Shown here: positions 44,101 to 54,435 of the stretch, one piece after another | Layout of the letters: each line of letters begins with the position of its first letter | Position numbering within the stretch: the first letter of the stretch is position 1 | Source: Campylobacter concisus | GTDB taxonomy: Bacteria; Campylobacterota; Campylobacteria; Campylobacterales; Campylobacteraceae | Direction of reading: 5' to 3' | DNA length: 64,000 bases | Assembly (NCBI RefSeq): GCF_002913045.1 | Contig: NZ_PPAF01000026.1 | Span: 186,001 to 250,000 of the forward strand | Notes under the pieces: model-generated | Database searches by the model: none | What the model was told of the DNA's origin: nothing | What the model saw: only the letters and a program-made list of their open reading frames with translations | Position numbers and translations under genes: made by a program

Positions 44101-45334
44101 CTATATTGTTTGCTGCAGCGGTTTTATCATCAAAGTCATAAATGATGACTAAACTCCAAGCCGCAAATTGTGGTGCAATGGATTGTATCCAGTAGCCATT
44201 TTGTCCTTGAACTGGTGAGAATAGTAGCGTGCCGTATGTTTTTTTTAGTTTTCTATTAGTGGAATTGTTTACCTTATATATGCCATCATTTGGGTCTATA
44301 AATTCATCACCAAAGGGAATCGTAGTGGATCTGATATTACCAGCATAAAATGTCCTATCTGACTCACTAGTACCAAGAGAGTCTCTAACTATATCCGTTA
44401 CATCAGCACTTGCTACATATTGGTAGTTTATTCCAGCTTTTACATAGTAGCTATTGGACTCGTTTTGATTATATGATTCAAGAGTCATTGATTTTGGTTT
44501 ATACTCACTAAATGAGCCAAACCAAAAAACATCTTTTGGATCAGCATCTATTGTGATTACATTTTTTCCAGGAGCTTTAAAATCAATCCTGCTATATCCT
44601 TTTATGTAATTTAAGGCACTTACATATAAATTTGACCCAAGATTTTTTATGGCCCAGTTTTGATAAAGAGAGCCACCCCAATAAAGCCTGGCATAGACTA
44701 CGTTTTTACCTTTTAAATTATTTTGTATAAAGGTATTTTTCTCACTAAAATCAAATGTGGAAGAGGATGAATTTTTACAATAAGGATGCTTGCTAGGATT
44801 ATAAATATATGTTGTTTGACAAAGTGTGTAATTGCTAGGCGAAAAATTACCAGTATCTAAAAATATTCTATCGGCTGTAGATGATGTTCTTGTTACGTTA
44901 GATGGATCTGGAACAAAATTATATCCAGCGTATTGTGGAATCATAATAGTAGCACCAATGGTAGCTATATCTCCATTTACTCTGGTATTTAGATTTCCAT
45001 TTATTGATCTTTGTCTTAAGCCTTTAGAGTGATCATCCCACATACCTATTAATGATCGTTGATTCCATGGAGAAAATTGCTCAACGTAAATATGATAGTG
45101 ATCTTGTGCTAAGCCTGAAGAAAAGCTATTGGTATCTATCGTCCAGGTTCTATCAGATTTTCTTATGCAATGTGGGATATTTTTAGAAGAGTTGTCTTGG
45201 TACTCTTCAGCGTCTATAAAGCAAGAATAGTTTGCTCCACTACAACCAATAGATGCTGCTTCTGCTGTCGTACAAGCTCTGGGTGCACAAAAACCAAACG
45301 TGACAATAAAACAGAGTAAGTATGCTATCTTCAC
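41117..45334 (-). CDS. Giant exported protein (1405 aa), first gene of a minor-pilin operon
   Basis: The start is GTG at 45334 (GAGGA 5 nt upstream), giving a signal peptide MKIAYLLCFIVTFGFCA. An N-terminal module (about 30-430) contains VVYARLYWGGSLYQN, ASADVTDIV, AAWSLVIIYDFDDK and VSIFDGLERLAADW, resembling the module that opens many large bacterial surface proteins with DUF11/DUF3344-like domains. The middle has beta-sandwich-type repeats (TNNTNEAAQDFALKATIDPS) and paired cysteines. The C-terminal third has YSGFYAKIYYGAYCDGCNKN. No membrane anchor is seen at the C-terminus. With three minor pilins co-transcribed behind it, it may be a pilus-tip adhesin analogous to PilY1, though I see no PilY1 beta-propeller. 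Function unknown. Confidence 0.8.
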   Translation of the reverse strand: MKIAYLLCFIVTFGFCAPRACTTAEAASIGCSGANYSCFIDAEEYQDNSSKNIPHCIRKSDRTWTIDTNSFSSGLAQDHYHIYVEQFSPWNQRSLIGMWDDHSKGLRQRSINGNLNTRVNGDIATIGATIMIPQYAGYNFVPDPSNVTRTSSTADRIFLDTGNFSPSNYTLCQTTYIYNPSKHPYCKNSSSSTFDFSEKNTFIQNNLKGKNVVYARLYWGGSLYQNWAIKNLGSNLYVSALNYIKGYSRIDFKAPGKNVITIDADPKDVFWFGSFSEYKPKSMTLESYNQNESNSYYVKAGINYQYVASADVTDIVRDSLGTSESDRTFYAGNIRSTTIPFGDEFIDPNDGIYKVNNSTNRKLKKTYGTLLFSPVQGQNGYWIQSIAPQFAAWSLVIIYDFDDKTAAANNIEPKLVSIFDGLERLAADWMKSSDPFGTVKSSTVDVKFENIYTPKAGDINATLTMFSFGGKPETKGENIEIENEGSYLGITSKYNAKGDQFNSTMTKFGQPINPGKKFHSQADLDIFDISDKMSHSQKEADIKFTVTTIKNSGSANVVSADRINLALVGFSTRIYKPDVCYMEYIYAKKPSDSTFTKVQENTPTVVPANTILKTFVEVTNNTNEAAQDFALKATIDPSQIYNPNSTYIYADKASQGPSDLLTMSGQVHYNDNTGLQQLSGNDLTFYLGQGAAANKGGEMLIHQGNYAYAIYETTLKSKFEPNSYKATVANADINLQPYDTYIRRCSNQNYNITLGVSASPNNFVASNRQDDGSATFKTKFKNRLLTKIVSTPFNVYITNYDTDGNKKVPDAPVDVKVELVESCSAPTNLYEQDITFNGVTDILLSGISIDRAYKSVKFRISHLDPVTNTTKVECEKLDDFAIRPSHFRLWDTDKNTINNNNVLIGGKAYNNIALAAMKPLDSGLANGYINNISGSNGEIKLVPAYSATCDPSIIESENKLSVDFNDPNKALGKIFRHTSSGPVGFSYSDIGDTYFYVLDKDYTITDQHTPSRADDCVKNSISNDPSQDTAQEGRIGCNIKLEGNRDYLFRPKDIQISKLKITKDNDITYLDNEGIQKAKLDFEVTARLFNDDPAKLYNEDCYAKNMNFDIKLDRVPLNFTDNDGNAGTLAKANEEILFFEIPGSNTRKAIDPSATKSTFYVEKNTFVNGVGKGEVYFNFERKVNHAKNPFTISSNDFSFSGMSDSTDTVKKYEKPATETTAKFYFGRVYAPFYEGLYSGFYAKIYYGAYCDGCNKNIYMKNDGKLWQDFPAAPFWATNPKHSAGVLNYHDFSFTNTYSGTVLRNDVSSISNGEQIIFIRNPSAVTDVAKMRAPSWLLYSEFDEKPETNNFNLNFLVPNGEWAGKVLKSNNIEDKTSGAVGGFIGVKSNSDSNLDISDKTNRRIEW

Positions 45335-45394
45335 AACAAATCCTCTAAATAACAATAAAAAATCTCTCCTTAGATTTTTAAAAGCTTTTAGCTA

Positions 45395-45778
45395 CTATTT
45401 TTGTATAAAATTTTCTATCATTTCAGCTTGCCCGTACTGAGGATATTTGGCAATGTCTAAAACGACTTGGGATAAGGTCATATTGTCCATATTGCAAACG
45501 ATAGGAGCTATAAAATTTACAGTTGATTTTTCAAGCGGGAGTGCAACAACGATAATGTTATAAATTCTAAGTTGAGAGCTTTCTTTAATCTCCATAAGAT
45601 CTTCATAATAGCTTGGAATGTCGAATTCGTAGCTTCTTAATGCAAAAGGATTTATCATTGTAAAAGATGTCTCATCATCTTTGCTTGCTAGCTTAACAAA
45701 AAATTTATCAAGTTCAATTAACTCCATCGTTTTGATATGCTCAAAGCCTAAAATAGGGCTTTTAACACTAAAAATCAT
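45395..45778 (-). CDS. fliW: Flagellar assembly factor FliW
   Basis: 127 residues. FliW binds the translational regulator CsrA and flagellin, coupling flagellin level to its translation. Typical features are the [16 protein letters not shown] start, [18 protein letters not shown], and the C-terminal [19 protein letters not shown]. It is divergent from bamD and separated from the giant-protein operon by 60 bp, so it may be transcribed with that operon or alone. Confidence 0.9.
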   Translation of the reverse strand: MIFSVKSPILGFEHIKTMELIELDKFFVKLASKDDETSFTMINPFALRSYEFDIPSYYEDLMEIKESSQLRIYNIIVVALPLEKSTVNFIAPIVCNMDNMTLSQVVLDIAKYPQYGQAEMIENFIQK

Positions 45779-45890
45779 ACTAACTCCTATTTTGTAAAGT
45801 TGCCGTATTTTATCATAGTTTTAAAAAATTTATACAAAAATAATAGCAAAAAATGTAGAATACGAGGATTTAAACTTTTTAAGGAAAAGC

Positions 45891-46538
45891 ATGAAAAGAT
45901 TTTCTAAATTTCTAGCAGTTGTAGCTCTTTTGGGGCTTTTTAGTGGTTGTGCTGAAAAATATACCGAGCTTTACAATCTAACTCCAGATGAGTGGTATGC
46001 TCAGGTTATCGCTGATATAAAAGATGGTGATCTTGAAGCGGCTGATAAACACTATGTTTCAATGGCAAGCGAACACGTAGCAAGCCCGCTTTTGGAGCAA
46101 ATTTTACTCATCCTTGCCCAAGCTCACGCAAATGATGAAGAGTATCTAATGGCAAATCACTATCTTGACGAGTACATTAAAAGATACGGCGATAACGGCC
46201 CAAAAACAGAGTTTGCTCAGTATCTAAAGATAAAAGCAAATTTTGACTCATTTACTCAGCCAAACCGCAACCAAAAGCTTATGGAAGATAGCGTAACAGA
46301 GATCGAGAAATTTCTTTATATGTATCCAAATACTGAATATAAGCCACTTATTGAGACTATGCTTATTAAATTCAAACTCGCGCTTTACTTCCTAGATATG
46401 CAAATAGCTGATCTTTACAATAGGACTGGTCGTGACGTTTCGGCTAAAATTTACAAGCAAAAGCTTGAAGAGTCGCCGTTTAAAAACTCAGATCTTATCA
46501 AACCTGACGTAGCATGGTATAGAAAACTGTTTGAATAG
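45891..46538 (+). CDS. bamD: Outer membrane assembly lipoprotein BamD
   Basis: A 215-residue lipoprotein (lipobox LFSGC, Cys20) with TPR-like helices: [61 protein letters not shown]. It is an essential partner of BamA in outer-membrane beta-barrel insertion. Eight nucleotides after its stop lies the TTG start of lon. Order fliW-bamD-lon matches C. jejuni from memory. Confidence 0.92.
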   Translation: MKRFSKFLAVVALLGLFSGCAEKYTELYNLTPDEWYAQVIADIKDGDLEAADKHYVSMASEHVASPLLEQILLILAQAHANDEEYLMANHYLDEYIKRYGDNGPKTEFAQYLKIKANFDSFTQPNRNQKLMEDSVTEIEKFLYMYPNTEYKPLIETMLIKFKLALYFLDMQIADLYNRTGRDVSAKIYKQKLEESPFKNSDLIKPDVAWYRKLFE

Positions 46539-46546
46539 GAGAAATT

Positions 46547-48964
46547 TTGCAAATAAACGAAAATAAAGGCTTCCCAACTGAAATTCCCATCATCGTTGAG
46601 GACGAGCTATTTTTATATCCATTTATGATAACTCCGCTTTTTTTAAGCGACGATGAAAATTTAAAGGCACTTGAACTCGCCATACAAGAAGAGACTCCGA
46701 TCCTTGTAGTGCCTACAAAGCCTCAGCAAGACGGCGCTAGAGACTTTGACGGCATATATGACGCAGGCGTTATCGGCACGATAATGCGCCGTGTGCCACT
46801 ACCTGACGGACGCGTAAAAGTGCTATTTCAGGGCATCGACAAGGGCAGAATTTTAAAACAATCAGGTATAAATCCGCTCCGCGGCATCGTCGATATGCTT
46901 CACGTCAAGCGCCCATCACAGGTCAAAACTGACGCTCTCATAGTTGTTTTAAGAGAAAAAGTAAGAGAGCTTTCGCAGTTTAGCCACTTTTTTCCACCAG
47001 ATCTTTTAAAAACTATCGAAGAGAGTGCTGAAGCGATCAGGGTTTGTGATCTAGTTTCAAGTGCGCTTCGTCTAAAAAAACAGATCGCCTATAGCTTTTT
47101 TGTAGAGGAAAATTTAGAGCAACGCCTACTAAAGCTCATCGACTATGTTATAGAAGAGATCGAGGCAAATAAGCTTCAAAAAGAGATAAAAAATAAAGTC
47201 CATTCAAAGATCGACAAGACAAATAAAGAGTACTTTTTAAAAGAGCAGCTAAAGCAAATTCAAGCAGAGCTAGGAGCGGATACTAGCCGTGAAGAGGAGC
47301 TTGAAGAGTACCGCAAAAAGCTTGACGCGAAGAAGAAATTTATGGCTGAGGACGCCTACAAAGAGATTAAAAAACAAATAGATAAGCTTAGTCGTATGCA
47401 CCCAGACTCAGCTGACGCAAATACCTTACAAAGCTATCTTGATTGGGTGTTAGAAATTCCATTTGAAAATATAGCTAAGAAAAAGTCCTCTATCGCGGAG
47501 GTGAGCAAGCATCTAAATGCCGATCACTACAGTCTTGAAAAGCCAAAAGAGCGCATAGAGGAGTATTTTGCCTTGCGTGAGCTTTTGGAGCTTAGAGGCG
47601 TTGGCGAAAAGGTAAATAATGGCGCTATTTTATGCTTTGCAGGTCCTCCAGGCGTGGGTAAAACCAGCCTTGCAAACTCGATCGCAAAGGCACTAAAGCG
47701 TGAGCTAGTTAGGATCGCTCTTGGTGGACTCGAGGATGTAAACGAGCTAAGAGGCCACCGCCGCACCTACATAGGCGCTATGCCAGGGCGTATCGTGCAA
47801 GGACTCATAGAAGCCAAGCAGATGAATCCAGTAGTTGTTTTAGATGAGATCGATAAGGTTGGTAGAAGCTATAGGGGCGATCCGACCGCTGTTTTACTTG
47901 AAATTTTAGATCCTGAGCAAAATAATAAATTTAGAGATTATTATCTAAATTTCAATATTGACCTTAGCAAGATTGTCTTTATAGCCACCGCAAATGATGT
48001 GAGTATGATCCCAGCCGCACTTCGAGATAGGATGGAGTTTATCGAGCTTAGCTCATATACCCCACAAGAGAAATTTGAGATCGCTAAGAAATATCTCTTG
48101 CCCCAGGAGCTTAAAAAGCACGGGCTAAAACCAAGCGATGTAAGTATCAGCAAAGAGGCGCTTGAGCTAATTATCAGCGACTATACAAGAGAGAGTGGCG
48201 TGAGAAATTTACGCCGCAAGATCGCTGATATATTAAGAAAGGTTGCTAAAAATATCCTCACCAAAAAGAATGAGGGCAAGATCAGTGTCACGGCTAAAAA
48301 TTTAAAAGAATTTTTAGAGAAAAAGGTATATGAGATCGAGCCAGCGGATAAAAAAGATCAGATCGGCTTGGTAAATGGCCTTGCGTGGACTAGTGTCGGA
48401 GGCGACGTGCTAAGGATCGAGGCTATCAGGATCCAGGGTAAAGGCAGCATGCAAATCACCGGTCAGCTAGGTGATGTGATGAAAGAGAGCGCTCACATCG
48501 CATTTAGCGTCGTTAAAGTGCTGATAGATAACAAAAAGCTAAAAGTGCCGATGGCTATCGTACCAAAATTAGATGACGATAAGCGTAAGCTCGAAGCCAG
48601 CGATGTTTATAGGCGCTATGATCTTCACTTACATGTGCCAGAGGGTGCTGTGCCAAAAGACGGTCCAAGTGCTGGCATCACGATGGCAACCGCGATCGCA
48701 TCTATACTAACCGACACAAAGGTAAAACACGATGTGGCTATGACTGGTGAGATCACGCTAAGTGGCAGAGTGTTGCCGATTGGTGGTCTAAAAGAGAAGC
48801 TCATCGCTGCTCACAAAGCTGGCATAAAAACAGCTCTGATACCTCGTAAAAACTACGATCGCGATCTTGTCGATATACCTGCCGAGGTAAAAGGCGACAT
48901 GAAGATCATTGCCGTAGATACGATAGAAGATGTCTTAAAAAACGCTCTTGTAACTAAAAAATAA
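46547..48964 (+). CDS. lon: ATP-dependent protease Lon
   Basis: A cytosolic AAA+ serine protease degrading misfolded and regulatory proteins. The 805 residues hold the N-terminal substrate domain, a coiled-coil linker, the AAA+ module (Walker [12 protein letters not shown]; Walker [11 protein letters not shown]) and the C-terminal protease with the catalytic Ser in [12 protein letters not shown] and Lys in [13 protein letters not shown]. The TTG start is supported by AGGAG and its short distance from bamD. Nothing is truncated. Confidence 0.97.
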   Translation: MQINENKGFPTEIPIIVEDELFLYPFMITPLFLSDDENLKALELAIQEETPILVVPTKPQQDGARDFDGIYDAGVIGTIMRRVPLPDGRVKVLFQGIDKGRILKQSGINPLRGIVDMLHVKRPSQVKTDALIVVLREKVRELSQFSHFFPPDLLKTIEESAEAIRVCDLVSSALRLKKQIAYSFFVEENLEQRLLKLIDYVIEEIEANKLQKEIKNKVHSKIDKTNKEYFLKEQLKQIQAELGADTSREEELEEYRKKLDAKKKFMAEDAYKEIKKQIDKLSRMHPDSADANTLQSYLDWVLEIPFENIAKKKSSIAEVSKHLNADHYSLEKPKERIEEYFALRELLELRGVGEKVNNGAILCFAGPPGVGKTSLANSIAKALKRELVRIALGGLEDVNELRGHRRTYIGAMPGRIVQGLIEAKQMNPVVVLDEIDKVGRSYRGDPTAVLLEILDPEQNNKFRDYYLNFNIDLSKIVFIATANDVSMIPAALRDRMEFIELSSYTPQEKFEIAKKYLLPQELKKHGLKPSDVSISKEALELIISDYTRESGVRNLRRKIADILRKVAKNILTKKNEGKISVTAKNLKEFLEKKVYEIEPADKKDQIGLVNGLAWTSVGGDVLRIEAIRIQGKGSMQITGQLGDVMKESAHIAFSVVKVLIDNKKLKVPMAIVPKLDDDKRKLEASDVYRRYDLHLHVPEGAVPKDGPSAGITMATAIASILTDTKVKHDVAMTGEITLSGRVLPIGGLKEKLIAAHKAGIKTALIPRKNYDRDLVDIPAEVKGDMKIIAVDTIEDVLKNALVTKK

Positions 48965-48972
48965 TCCTTATT

Positions 48973-49002
48973 CTAGCCCCATTTTGTCTCACTCGGGGCT
49001 AG
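48973..49002 (+). terminator. Intrinsic terminator after lon
   Basis: CTAGCCCC / GGGGCTAG stem with a 14-nt loop, followed by GAAAATTTTT. The rest of the gap to 49250 is A/T-rich with no gene seen. Confidence 0.75.
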
Positions 49003-49250
49003 GAAAATTTTTACATTTATATATGTATATACCAAAAAGCAAAATTTAAGTTTGTTTACTTGTTTTTGAGGTAAAAAATTAAATTTCTAAAAATCATTAT
49101 TTCGCAAATTTTAAAATATTACTTACATACCTTAGTAGGCTACCAAATTTAGATCTCGTAGCCACTTGCCACTAAGTTTAGAGTCATGATATGCTCGCTC
49201 TAATTTTAAAATTCGATGAGACTTTTTAAAGATCAAATTTAAATTTATAG

Positions 49251-49709
49251 CTATTTATGCCTTGCTTCGTGTTCTAGTAGCCAAATTTTAGTTGGCAAGC
49301 CATCTCCACCAGAGTAGCCACCAAGTCCGCTACTAGCTAGCACTCTGTGGCAAGGTATAATGATAGGCACTGGATTTTTAGCATTGGCTGATCCTACTGC
49401 TCGGTAGGCATTTTTGTGACCTACAGCAAGTGCTAGGGCCGCGTATGTGGTCGTTTCTCCGTATGGTACTTTTTGTAAGGCCTCGTAAATTTTTGCTCTA
49501 AAATTAGTTGTTTTTATATCAAGCTTTATGTTAAATTTTTTAAGCTCACCCTTAAAATAAGCCTCTAGCTCATCAAGGCAAAGCCTTAAATTTTCATTTT
49601 TTACCGCTATTTTTTCAAATTTATCTACAAAATTTATCTCACAAATTCCATTTTTACTGGCAACAATCTCTAAAATTCCAATGGGAGATTTTAGGTAAGC
49701 TTTTGACAC
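49251..49709 (-). CDS. ogt: Methylated-DNA-protein cysteine methyltransferase
   Basis: Suicide repair of O6-methylguanine and O4-methylthymine. I place the start at GTG 49709 (152 residues; AGGAG 5 nt upstream), where the family N-terminus SKAYLKSPIGILEI begins; the open frame extends 25 codons further without need. The DNA-binding helix-turn-helix VPYGETTTYAALALAVG, the acceptor Cys in IIPCHRVL and GGYSGGDGLPTKIWLLEHE are all present. It is divergent from acnB. Confidence 0.95.
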   Translation of the reverse strand: MSKAYLKSPIGILEIVASKNGICEINFVDKFEKIAVKNENLRLCLDELEAYFKGELKKFNIKLDIKTTNFRAKIYEALQKVPYGETTTYAALALAVGHKNAYRAVGSANAKNPVPIIIPCHRVLASSGLGGYSGGDGLPTKIWLLEHEARHK

Positions 49710-49837
49710 ATTTGCTCCTTGAAATTTGAAAATTTGGGCAAATTTTACTTTAGTTTGTTTTGCTTTTTGATAAAATGCAAGCAAAACTAGCGATTTTTAG
49801 GCTAAAAATAACGAGCAAAAAACCACAAAGGAATTTT

Positions 49838-52423
49838 ATGAGCTTTTTTACCGACTACGAAAAACACGTGAGCGAGCGAGAAAAAGAGGGCGTGCCACCG
49901 CTTGCGCTAAATGCCAAGCAAACAAGTGAAGTTTGCGAGCTAATAAAGCTTGCCAACAAGTCTAGTGGTGACGAAAAGGCGCAAAGCGAGCTAAAATTTC
50001 TTATAAGTTTGCTTGAAACTCGTATCAACCCCGGCGTTGATGACGCTGCAAAGATAAAGGCAAACTTTCTTGGCGAAGTGATAGATGGGCTTGCTGTTAG
50101 CGGTCTTGACGCTATGCGTGCCATTAAAATTTTAGGCAAGATGCTTGGCGGATATAACGTGGAAATTCTGGTGCGAGCTCTAAAAAATAGCGACGAAACT
50201 ATCGCAAGCACTGCTGCAAATGAGCTAAAAAATATCATCCTGGTGCATGAGTATTTTGACGAGATAGTAAAACTAAGCAGCAACAATAAATTTGCAAAAG
50301 AGGTGCTTGTTTCTTGGGCAAATGCAGAGTGGTTTACGCATAAAAAGCCAATTGAAGCCTGTATAAATGCTGTCGTTTTTAAGGTACCAGGTGAGACAAA
50401 CACAGATGATCTAAGTCCAGCGAGCGAGGCCTACACAAGGGCTGACATACCACTTCACGCAAAAGCAATGCTTGTAAAAAAGATGCCTGAGGGTCTAGAA
50501 ATTTTAAAAGAGCTTAAAACTCGTGGTAAAAAAGTGGCGTATGTTGGCGACGTGGTTGGCACTGGCAGCAGTAGAAAGAGCGGTATAAACTCAATTCAGT
50601 GGCATTTGGGCGATGAGATAGAGGGTGTGCCAAACAAAAAAACGGGCGGCATCGTGATCGGCACGACCATAGCTCCGATATTTTTTAACACCGCGGAAGA
50701 CAGCGGTGCAATGCCAATAGTAGCAAATGTAAATGAGCTTGAGATGGGCGATGAGATAGAAATTTATCCATTTAAAGGCGAAATTTATAAGCTTATTGGC
50801 GGCGAGAAAAAGCTCGTGACAAATTTCAAGCTAAGCCCAAACACACTAAGCGATGAGATAAGAGCGGGTGGCAGGATACCGCTTATGATAGGACGCCAAG
50901 TGACCAAGAAGGCCAGAGAGGCTCTAGGGCTTGGCGAGGAGCAAATTTTTATAAAGCCGGATCAGCCAAAAGAGCAGAGCGGTGGCTACACGCTGGCTCA
51001 GAAGATGGTTGGCAAGGCTTGCGGTGTAGCTGGCGTTAGGGCTGGAGCTTACGTGGAGCCAGAAATTTTAACTGTTGGCTCGCAAGATACGACTGGGCCG
51101 ATGACTAGAGATGAGATCAAAGAGCTTGCCAGCCTTAGTTTTGGGGCGGATTTTGTTCTGCAGAGCTTTTGCCACACGGCCGCTTATCCAAAGCCAAGTG
51201 ATCTTGTGATGCATGAGAGCTTGCCAAAATTTATAAATTTACGTGGCGGTGTGAGTCTAAAACCGGGCGATGGCGTCATCCACTCGTGGCTAAATCGCAT
51301 GGTACTGCCTGATACGGTTGGCACTGGCGGCGATAGCCACACGAGATTTCCTATTGGTATCAGCTTTCCAGCGGGCAGCGGCCTAGTGGCGTTTGCAGCG
51401 GTGCTTGGCATGATGCCGCTAAATATGCCAGAGTCAGTTTTGATCAAATTTAAAGGCGAGCTAAAAGAGGGCGTGACACTTCGCGATCTTGTCAATGCGA
51501 TACCTTATTTTGCGATTAAAAAAGGGCTTTTAAGCGTTGAAAAGAAAGATAAAAAGAATATTTTTGCAGGTAAAAATTTAGAGATAGAAGGGCTTGAGAA
51601 CTTAAAAGTAGAGCAGGCATTTGAACTAAGTGACGCTTCGGCTGAACGCTCGGCGGCTGCTTGCGTGGTAAATTTAAGCGTTGATAGCGTTGTGGAGTAC
51701 GTTCGCTCAAACGTTGCGCTAATTGACGCGATGATAAAAGCTGGTTACGAGAGCCGTGAGACCCTGCTTAGACGAAAAGAAAAAATGCAAAAATGGATTG
51801 AAAATCCAACTCTTTTAAGAGCTGATAAAGATGCAAAATACGCTGAAATTTTGGAGATTGATTTATCGCAGATAGATGAGCCGATTTTGGCGTGTCCAAA
51901 TGACCCAGACGATGTGGCAACGCTAAGTGAAATTTTAGCTGATAACAAAAGAGTGCATAAAATTGATGAAGTTTTTGTGGGAAGCTGTATGACAAATATC
52001 GGCCATTATAGAGCACTTGCTAGAATTTTGGAGCATGAGAGCAAGCTTACAACTAGGCTTTGGATAGCACCGCCGACAAAGATGGATAAAAGCACACTTG
52101 AAAATGAGGGTGTTTATGAAATTTTTAAAAGATTAAATGCAAGGACAGAGGTACCAGGCTGTTCGCTTTGTATGGGCAATCAAGCAAGAGTTAATGACAA
52201 TGCCGTTGTCTTTTCTACCTCAACCAGAAATTTTGATAACAGAATGGGCATGGGCGCGAAGGTCTATCTAGGAAGTGCCGAGCTAGCCGCCGTCTGTGCG
52301 CTACTCGGGCGCTTACCAAGTGTAGATGAATATAAAAAGATAGTAAAAGATAGTCTTAGCTTAAATAAAGATGAAATTTATAAATATCTAAATTTTAATG
52401 AAATAAGCGAGTTTAGTATATAA
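49838..52423 (+). CDS. acnB: Aconitate hydratase B
   Basis: TCA-cycle isomerisation of citrate to isocitrate. 861 residues from the ATG at 49838 ([21 protein letters not shown] upstream), rather than the in-frame upstream extension that lies in the promoter region. Domain order is AcnB-type: HEAT-like N-terminal domain, swivel domain ([18 protein letters not shown]) near the front, then the Fe-S core. Cluster cysteines are in FCHTAAYP and [11 protein letters not shown]. AcnB apo-protein may also bind mRNA in other bacteria. The C-terminus FNEISEFSI is complete. Confidence 0.96.
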   Translation: MSFFTDYEKHVSEREKEGVPPLALNAKQTSEVCELIKLANKSSGDEKAQSELKFLISLLETRINPGVDDAAKIKANFLGEVIDGLAVSGLDAMRAIKILGKMLGGYNVEILVRALKNSDETIASTAANELKNIILVHEYFDEIVKLSSNNKFAKEVLVSWANAEWFTHKKPIEACINAVVFKVPGETNTDDLSPASEAYTRADIPLHAKAMLVKKMPEGLEILKELKTRGKKVAYVGDVVGTGSSRKSGINSIQWHLGDEIEGVPNKKTGGIVIGTTIAPIFFNTAEDSGAMPIVANVNELEMGDEIEIYPFKGEIYKLIGGEKKLVTNFKLSPNTLSDEIRAGGRIPLMIGRQVTKKAREALGLGEEQIFIKPDQPKEQSGGYTLAQKMVGKACGVAGVRAGAYVEPEILTVGSQDTTGPMTRDEIKELASLSFGADFVLQSFCHTAAYPKPSDLVMHESLPKFINLRGGVSLKPGDGVIHSWLNRMVLPDTVGTGGDSHTRFPIGISFPAGSGLVAFAAVLGMMPLNMPESVLIKFKGELKEGVTLRDLVNAIPYFAIKKGLLSVEKKDKKNIFAGKNLEIEGLENLKVEQAFELSDASAERSAAACVVNLSVDSVVEYVRSNVALIDAMIKAGYESRETLLRRKEKMQKWIENPTLLRADKDAKYAEILEIDLSQIDEPILACPNDPDDVATLSEILADNKRVHKIDEVFVGSCMTNIGHYRALARILEHESKLTTRLWIAPPTKMDKSTLENEGVYEIFKRLNARTEVPGCSLCMGNQARVNDNAVVFSTSTRNFDNRMGMGAKVYLGSAELAAVCALLGRLPSVDEYKKIVKDSLSLNKDEIYKYLNFNEISEFSI

Positions 52424-52459
52424 ATTTGTTACAATATCGCGAAAATTTAAGGAGCTTTG

Positions 52460-53671
52460 ATGAAAAAAGTAGTTTTTTTTCTCTTTTTTAGCGTTTGTTC
52501 TTTGATAAATTTACACGCTTTAGAGTGCAGTGATCTTGCCAAAAAAGAGAGCTTTAAAACTACTCCAAACGATCTTGCTTACACGGATGAGGGGCTATTT
52601 TACTGTGATGGCTCACTTTTAAACTTAAAAGAGGTGAAAGAGCTTTTTGAGGCGAGTGTGGCTGTGAGAAGTGAGTCTCAAAGTTGCGTTGGTGATAGAG
52701 TTTATAAAGAAAATTTAAACAAGCTTAGATGGCTTTTGCTAAAAGCGTCATTCGCACCTGAGCTTTATCAAAAAGAGCTTGCAAAGCCAGAGATTGCAGA
52801 GGGTGAAAAAGACGCTAGAATGGAGTATCTTAGATACTGGGCAAACGAGAGCTTGTTTAATTTTTTAAAATATAAAAAATTTTTAGAAGCTTACAAAAAC
52901 GCTCAAACTCCGCTTGTAAAATTTTATGAAAGCCTGGGACTTGATACGCCAGGTGCTGCTTACTACGCAACTAGCGTGGTAAATGAGTTTTTGACTTTTG
53001 GCGTTGGTAAAAATGTAAATAAAGCTAAAATTTTAACACCTGAGCAAAACATGATGGCACAAAGGATAAATTCTGATGAGCTGGCAAATTTGCTCTACTC
53101 GAAAAATTTTAGTACTGCTGAGCTTACAAATTTGCTTAATATCGCACTTTTAAACGAAAAAAGTAGCGACATGATAAAAGAGATCATAAGGCGTGGGGCC
53201 GATGTGAATTTGGGTGATGAGACACCGTTATTTTTTGCTTTAAAAAATATAGAAAATGTAAAAATTTTACTTGCAAATAAAGCCGATGTAAATCACAAAA
53301 ATTTCTTTGGAAAAAGTGTACTTTTTTATGCTGTGCAGTTTAGCGATAAGCCACTTTGTGAGCTTTTGCTAAAAAATGGTGCCAATGCCAACGATAGCTA
53401 CATAGATGAAAATGCCAAGATGAATATGATAAATTTGGGTATGACGCAGGTTGAAGATACATGCGGTCTAGAGCATACAAATAGAAGCGTTTTTATGCAT
53501 GCAGCAGCTCACGCAACGCCAGAAATTTTAAAACTTTTAATAGATAATGGCGCTGATATCAATGCCACTGATGACGCTGGGTTTAATGCGCTTGACTATG
53601 CCATGAAAGAACAAAACGAAAATACGATCAAATTTTTAGAAAATTTGGGTTTAAAACCAAATTTCAATTAG
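52460..53671 (+). CDS. Exported ankyrin-repeat protein
   Basis: 403 residues: signal peptide (MKKVVFFLFFSVCSLINLHA), an unrecognised cysteine-containing N-terminal part, and from about residue 225 four ankyrin-like repeats: MIKEIIRRGADVNLGDETPL, VKILLANKADVNHKNFFGKS, LCELLLKNGANANDSYID, ILKLLIDNGADINATDDAGF. Start ATG 52460 has GGAG 6 nt upstream. Periplasmic ankyrin proteins occur in Campylobacter (for example next to catalase), but the partner here is unknown. It may form a unit with the SDR gene 8 nt downstream. Confidence 0.8.
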   Translation: MKKVVFFLFFSVCSLINLHALECSDLAKKESFKTTPNDLAYTDEGLFYCDGSLLNLKEVKELFEASVAVRSESQSCVGDRVYKENLNKLRWLLLKASFAPELYQKELAKPEIAEGEKDARMEYLRYWANESLFNFLKYKKFLEAYKNAQTPLVKFYESLGLDTPGAAYYATSVVNEFLTFGVGKNVNKAKILTPEQNMMAQRINSDELANLLYSKNFSTAELTNLLNIALLNEKSSDMIKEIIRRGADVNLGDETPLFFALKNIENVKILLANKADVNHKNFFGKSVLFYAVQFSDKPLCELLLKNGANANDSYIDENAKMNMINLGMTQVEDTCGLEHTNRSVFMHAAAHATPEILKLLIDNGADINATDDAGFNALDYAMKEQNENTIKFLENLGLKPNFN

Positions 53672-53679
53672 GAAAAATC

Positions 53680-54426
53680 ATGAAAAAGACAGCTTTTGTA
53701 ACTGGTGCAACATCTGGATTTGGCGAGGCGATCGCCAGAAGACTCTCAAAAGAGGGCTACAAGATAGTCGCTCTTGCAAGGCGAGAAGATAGGCTAAAGA
53801 AGCTTGCAACAGAGCTTGGCGATACGCATATTATCGTAGCTGACATACGCGACAAAGAGGCTGTTTTTAAGGCGGTAGAGAGCCTACCTGATAAATTTAA
53901 GGATATCGAAGTGCTTGTAAATAACGCTGGTATGGCACTTGGGCTTGAAAAGACGATAGATGCGAAGGTGGAGGACTTTGAGGCGATGATAGACACTAAC
54001 GTCAAGGGTCTTATCTACTCGACGAAGGCGGTTTTGCCACTACTTTATAAGCAAGAAAAGGGCTATATCTTTAATATTGGTTCGACAGCTGGCTCATGGC
54101 CATATCCTGGAAGCAACGTTTACGGCGCTACAAAGGCCTTTGTAAAGCAGTTTAGTTTAAATTTAAGAAACGATCTAGTCGGTACAAATATCAGGGTGAC
54201 AAACATCGAGCCTGGGCTTTGTAAGACCGAATTTAGCGAGGTTAGATTTAGAGGAGATAAGGCAAAAGCGGATAGTCTTTATGAAAATACAAATTTCATC
54301 ACATCTGAGGATATCGCGACGATTTTGGTAAATTGTCTAAATATGCCTGGAAGTGTCAATATAAACAGAGTCGAAGTCATGGCAAATACGCAGACTTGGG
54401 CTGGGCTTGCGATAGAAAAATTTTAA
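53680..54426 (+). CDS. ydfG: Short-chain dehydrogenase/reductase, YdfG-like
   Basis: A 248-residue Rossmann enzyme. TGATSGFGEAIARR is the dinucleotide loop, with a following ARRED segment favouring NADP; NNAGMALG is the second motif; Ser in IGSTAGSW and YGATKAFVKQF (Tyr, Lys) form the catalytic set. The ending NRVEVMANTQTWAGLAIEKF resembles YdfG, an NADP-dependent 3-hydroxy acid/serine dehydrogenase. The substrate is inferred from that resemblance. Confidence 0.9.
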   Translation: MKKTAFVTGATSGFGEAIARRLSKEGYKIVALARREDRLKKLATELGDTHIIVADIRDKEAVFKAVESLPDKFKDIEVLVNNAGMALGLEKTIDAKVEDFEAMIDTNVKGLIYSTKAVLPLLYKQEKGYIFNIGSTAGSWPYPGSNVYGATKAFVKQFSLNLRNDLVGTNIRVTNIEPGLCKTEFSEVRFRGDKAKADSLYENTNFITSEDIATILVNCLNMPGSVNINRVEVMANTQTWAGLAIEKF

Positions 54427-54435
54427 GGAGTTCTT

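Noticed and set aside
41117..45334. PilY1 homologue
   Set aside because: Operon position and size are similar, but I could not see the C-terminal propeller or its calcium site, so only an analogy is claimed.
49760..49837. N-terminal extension of acnB
   Set aside because: It lies in the intergenic region, overlaps the divergent ogt reading frame and lacks AcnB-like sequence; ATG 49838 has a ribosome site.
49855..50403. Long minus-strand open frame within acnB
   Set aside because: Shadow of the acnB coding sequence: serine/leucine-rich composition, no start signal, and acnB is certain.
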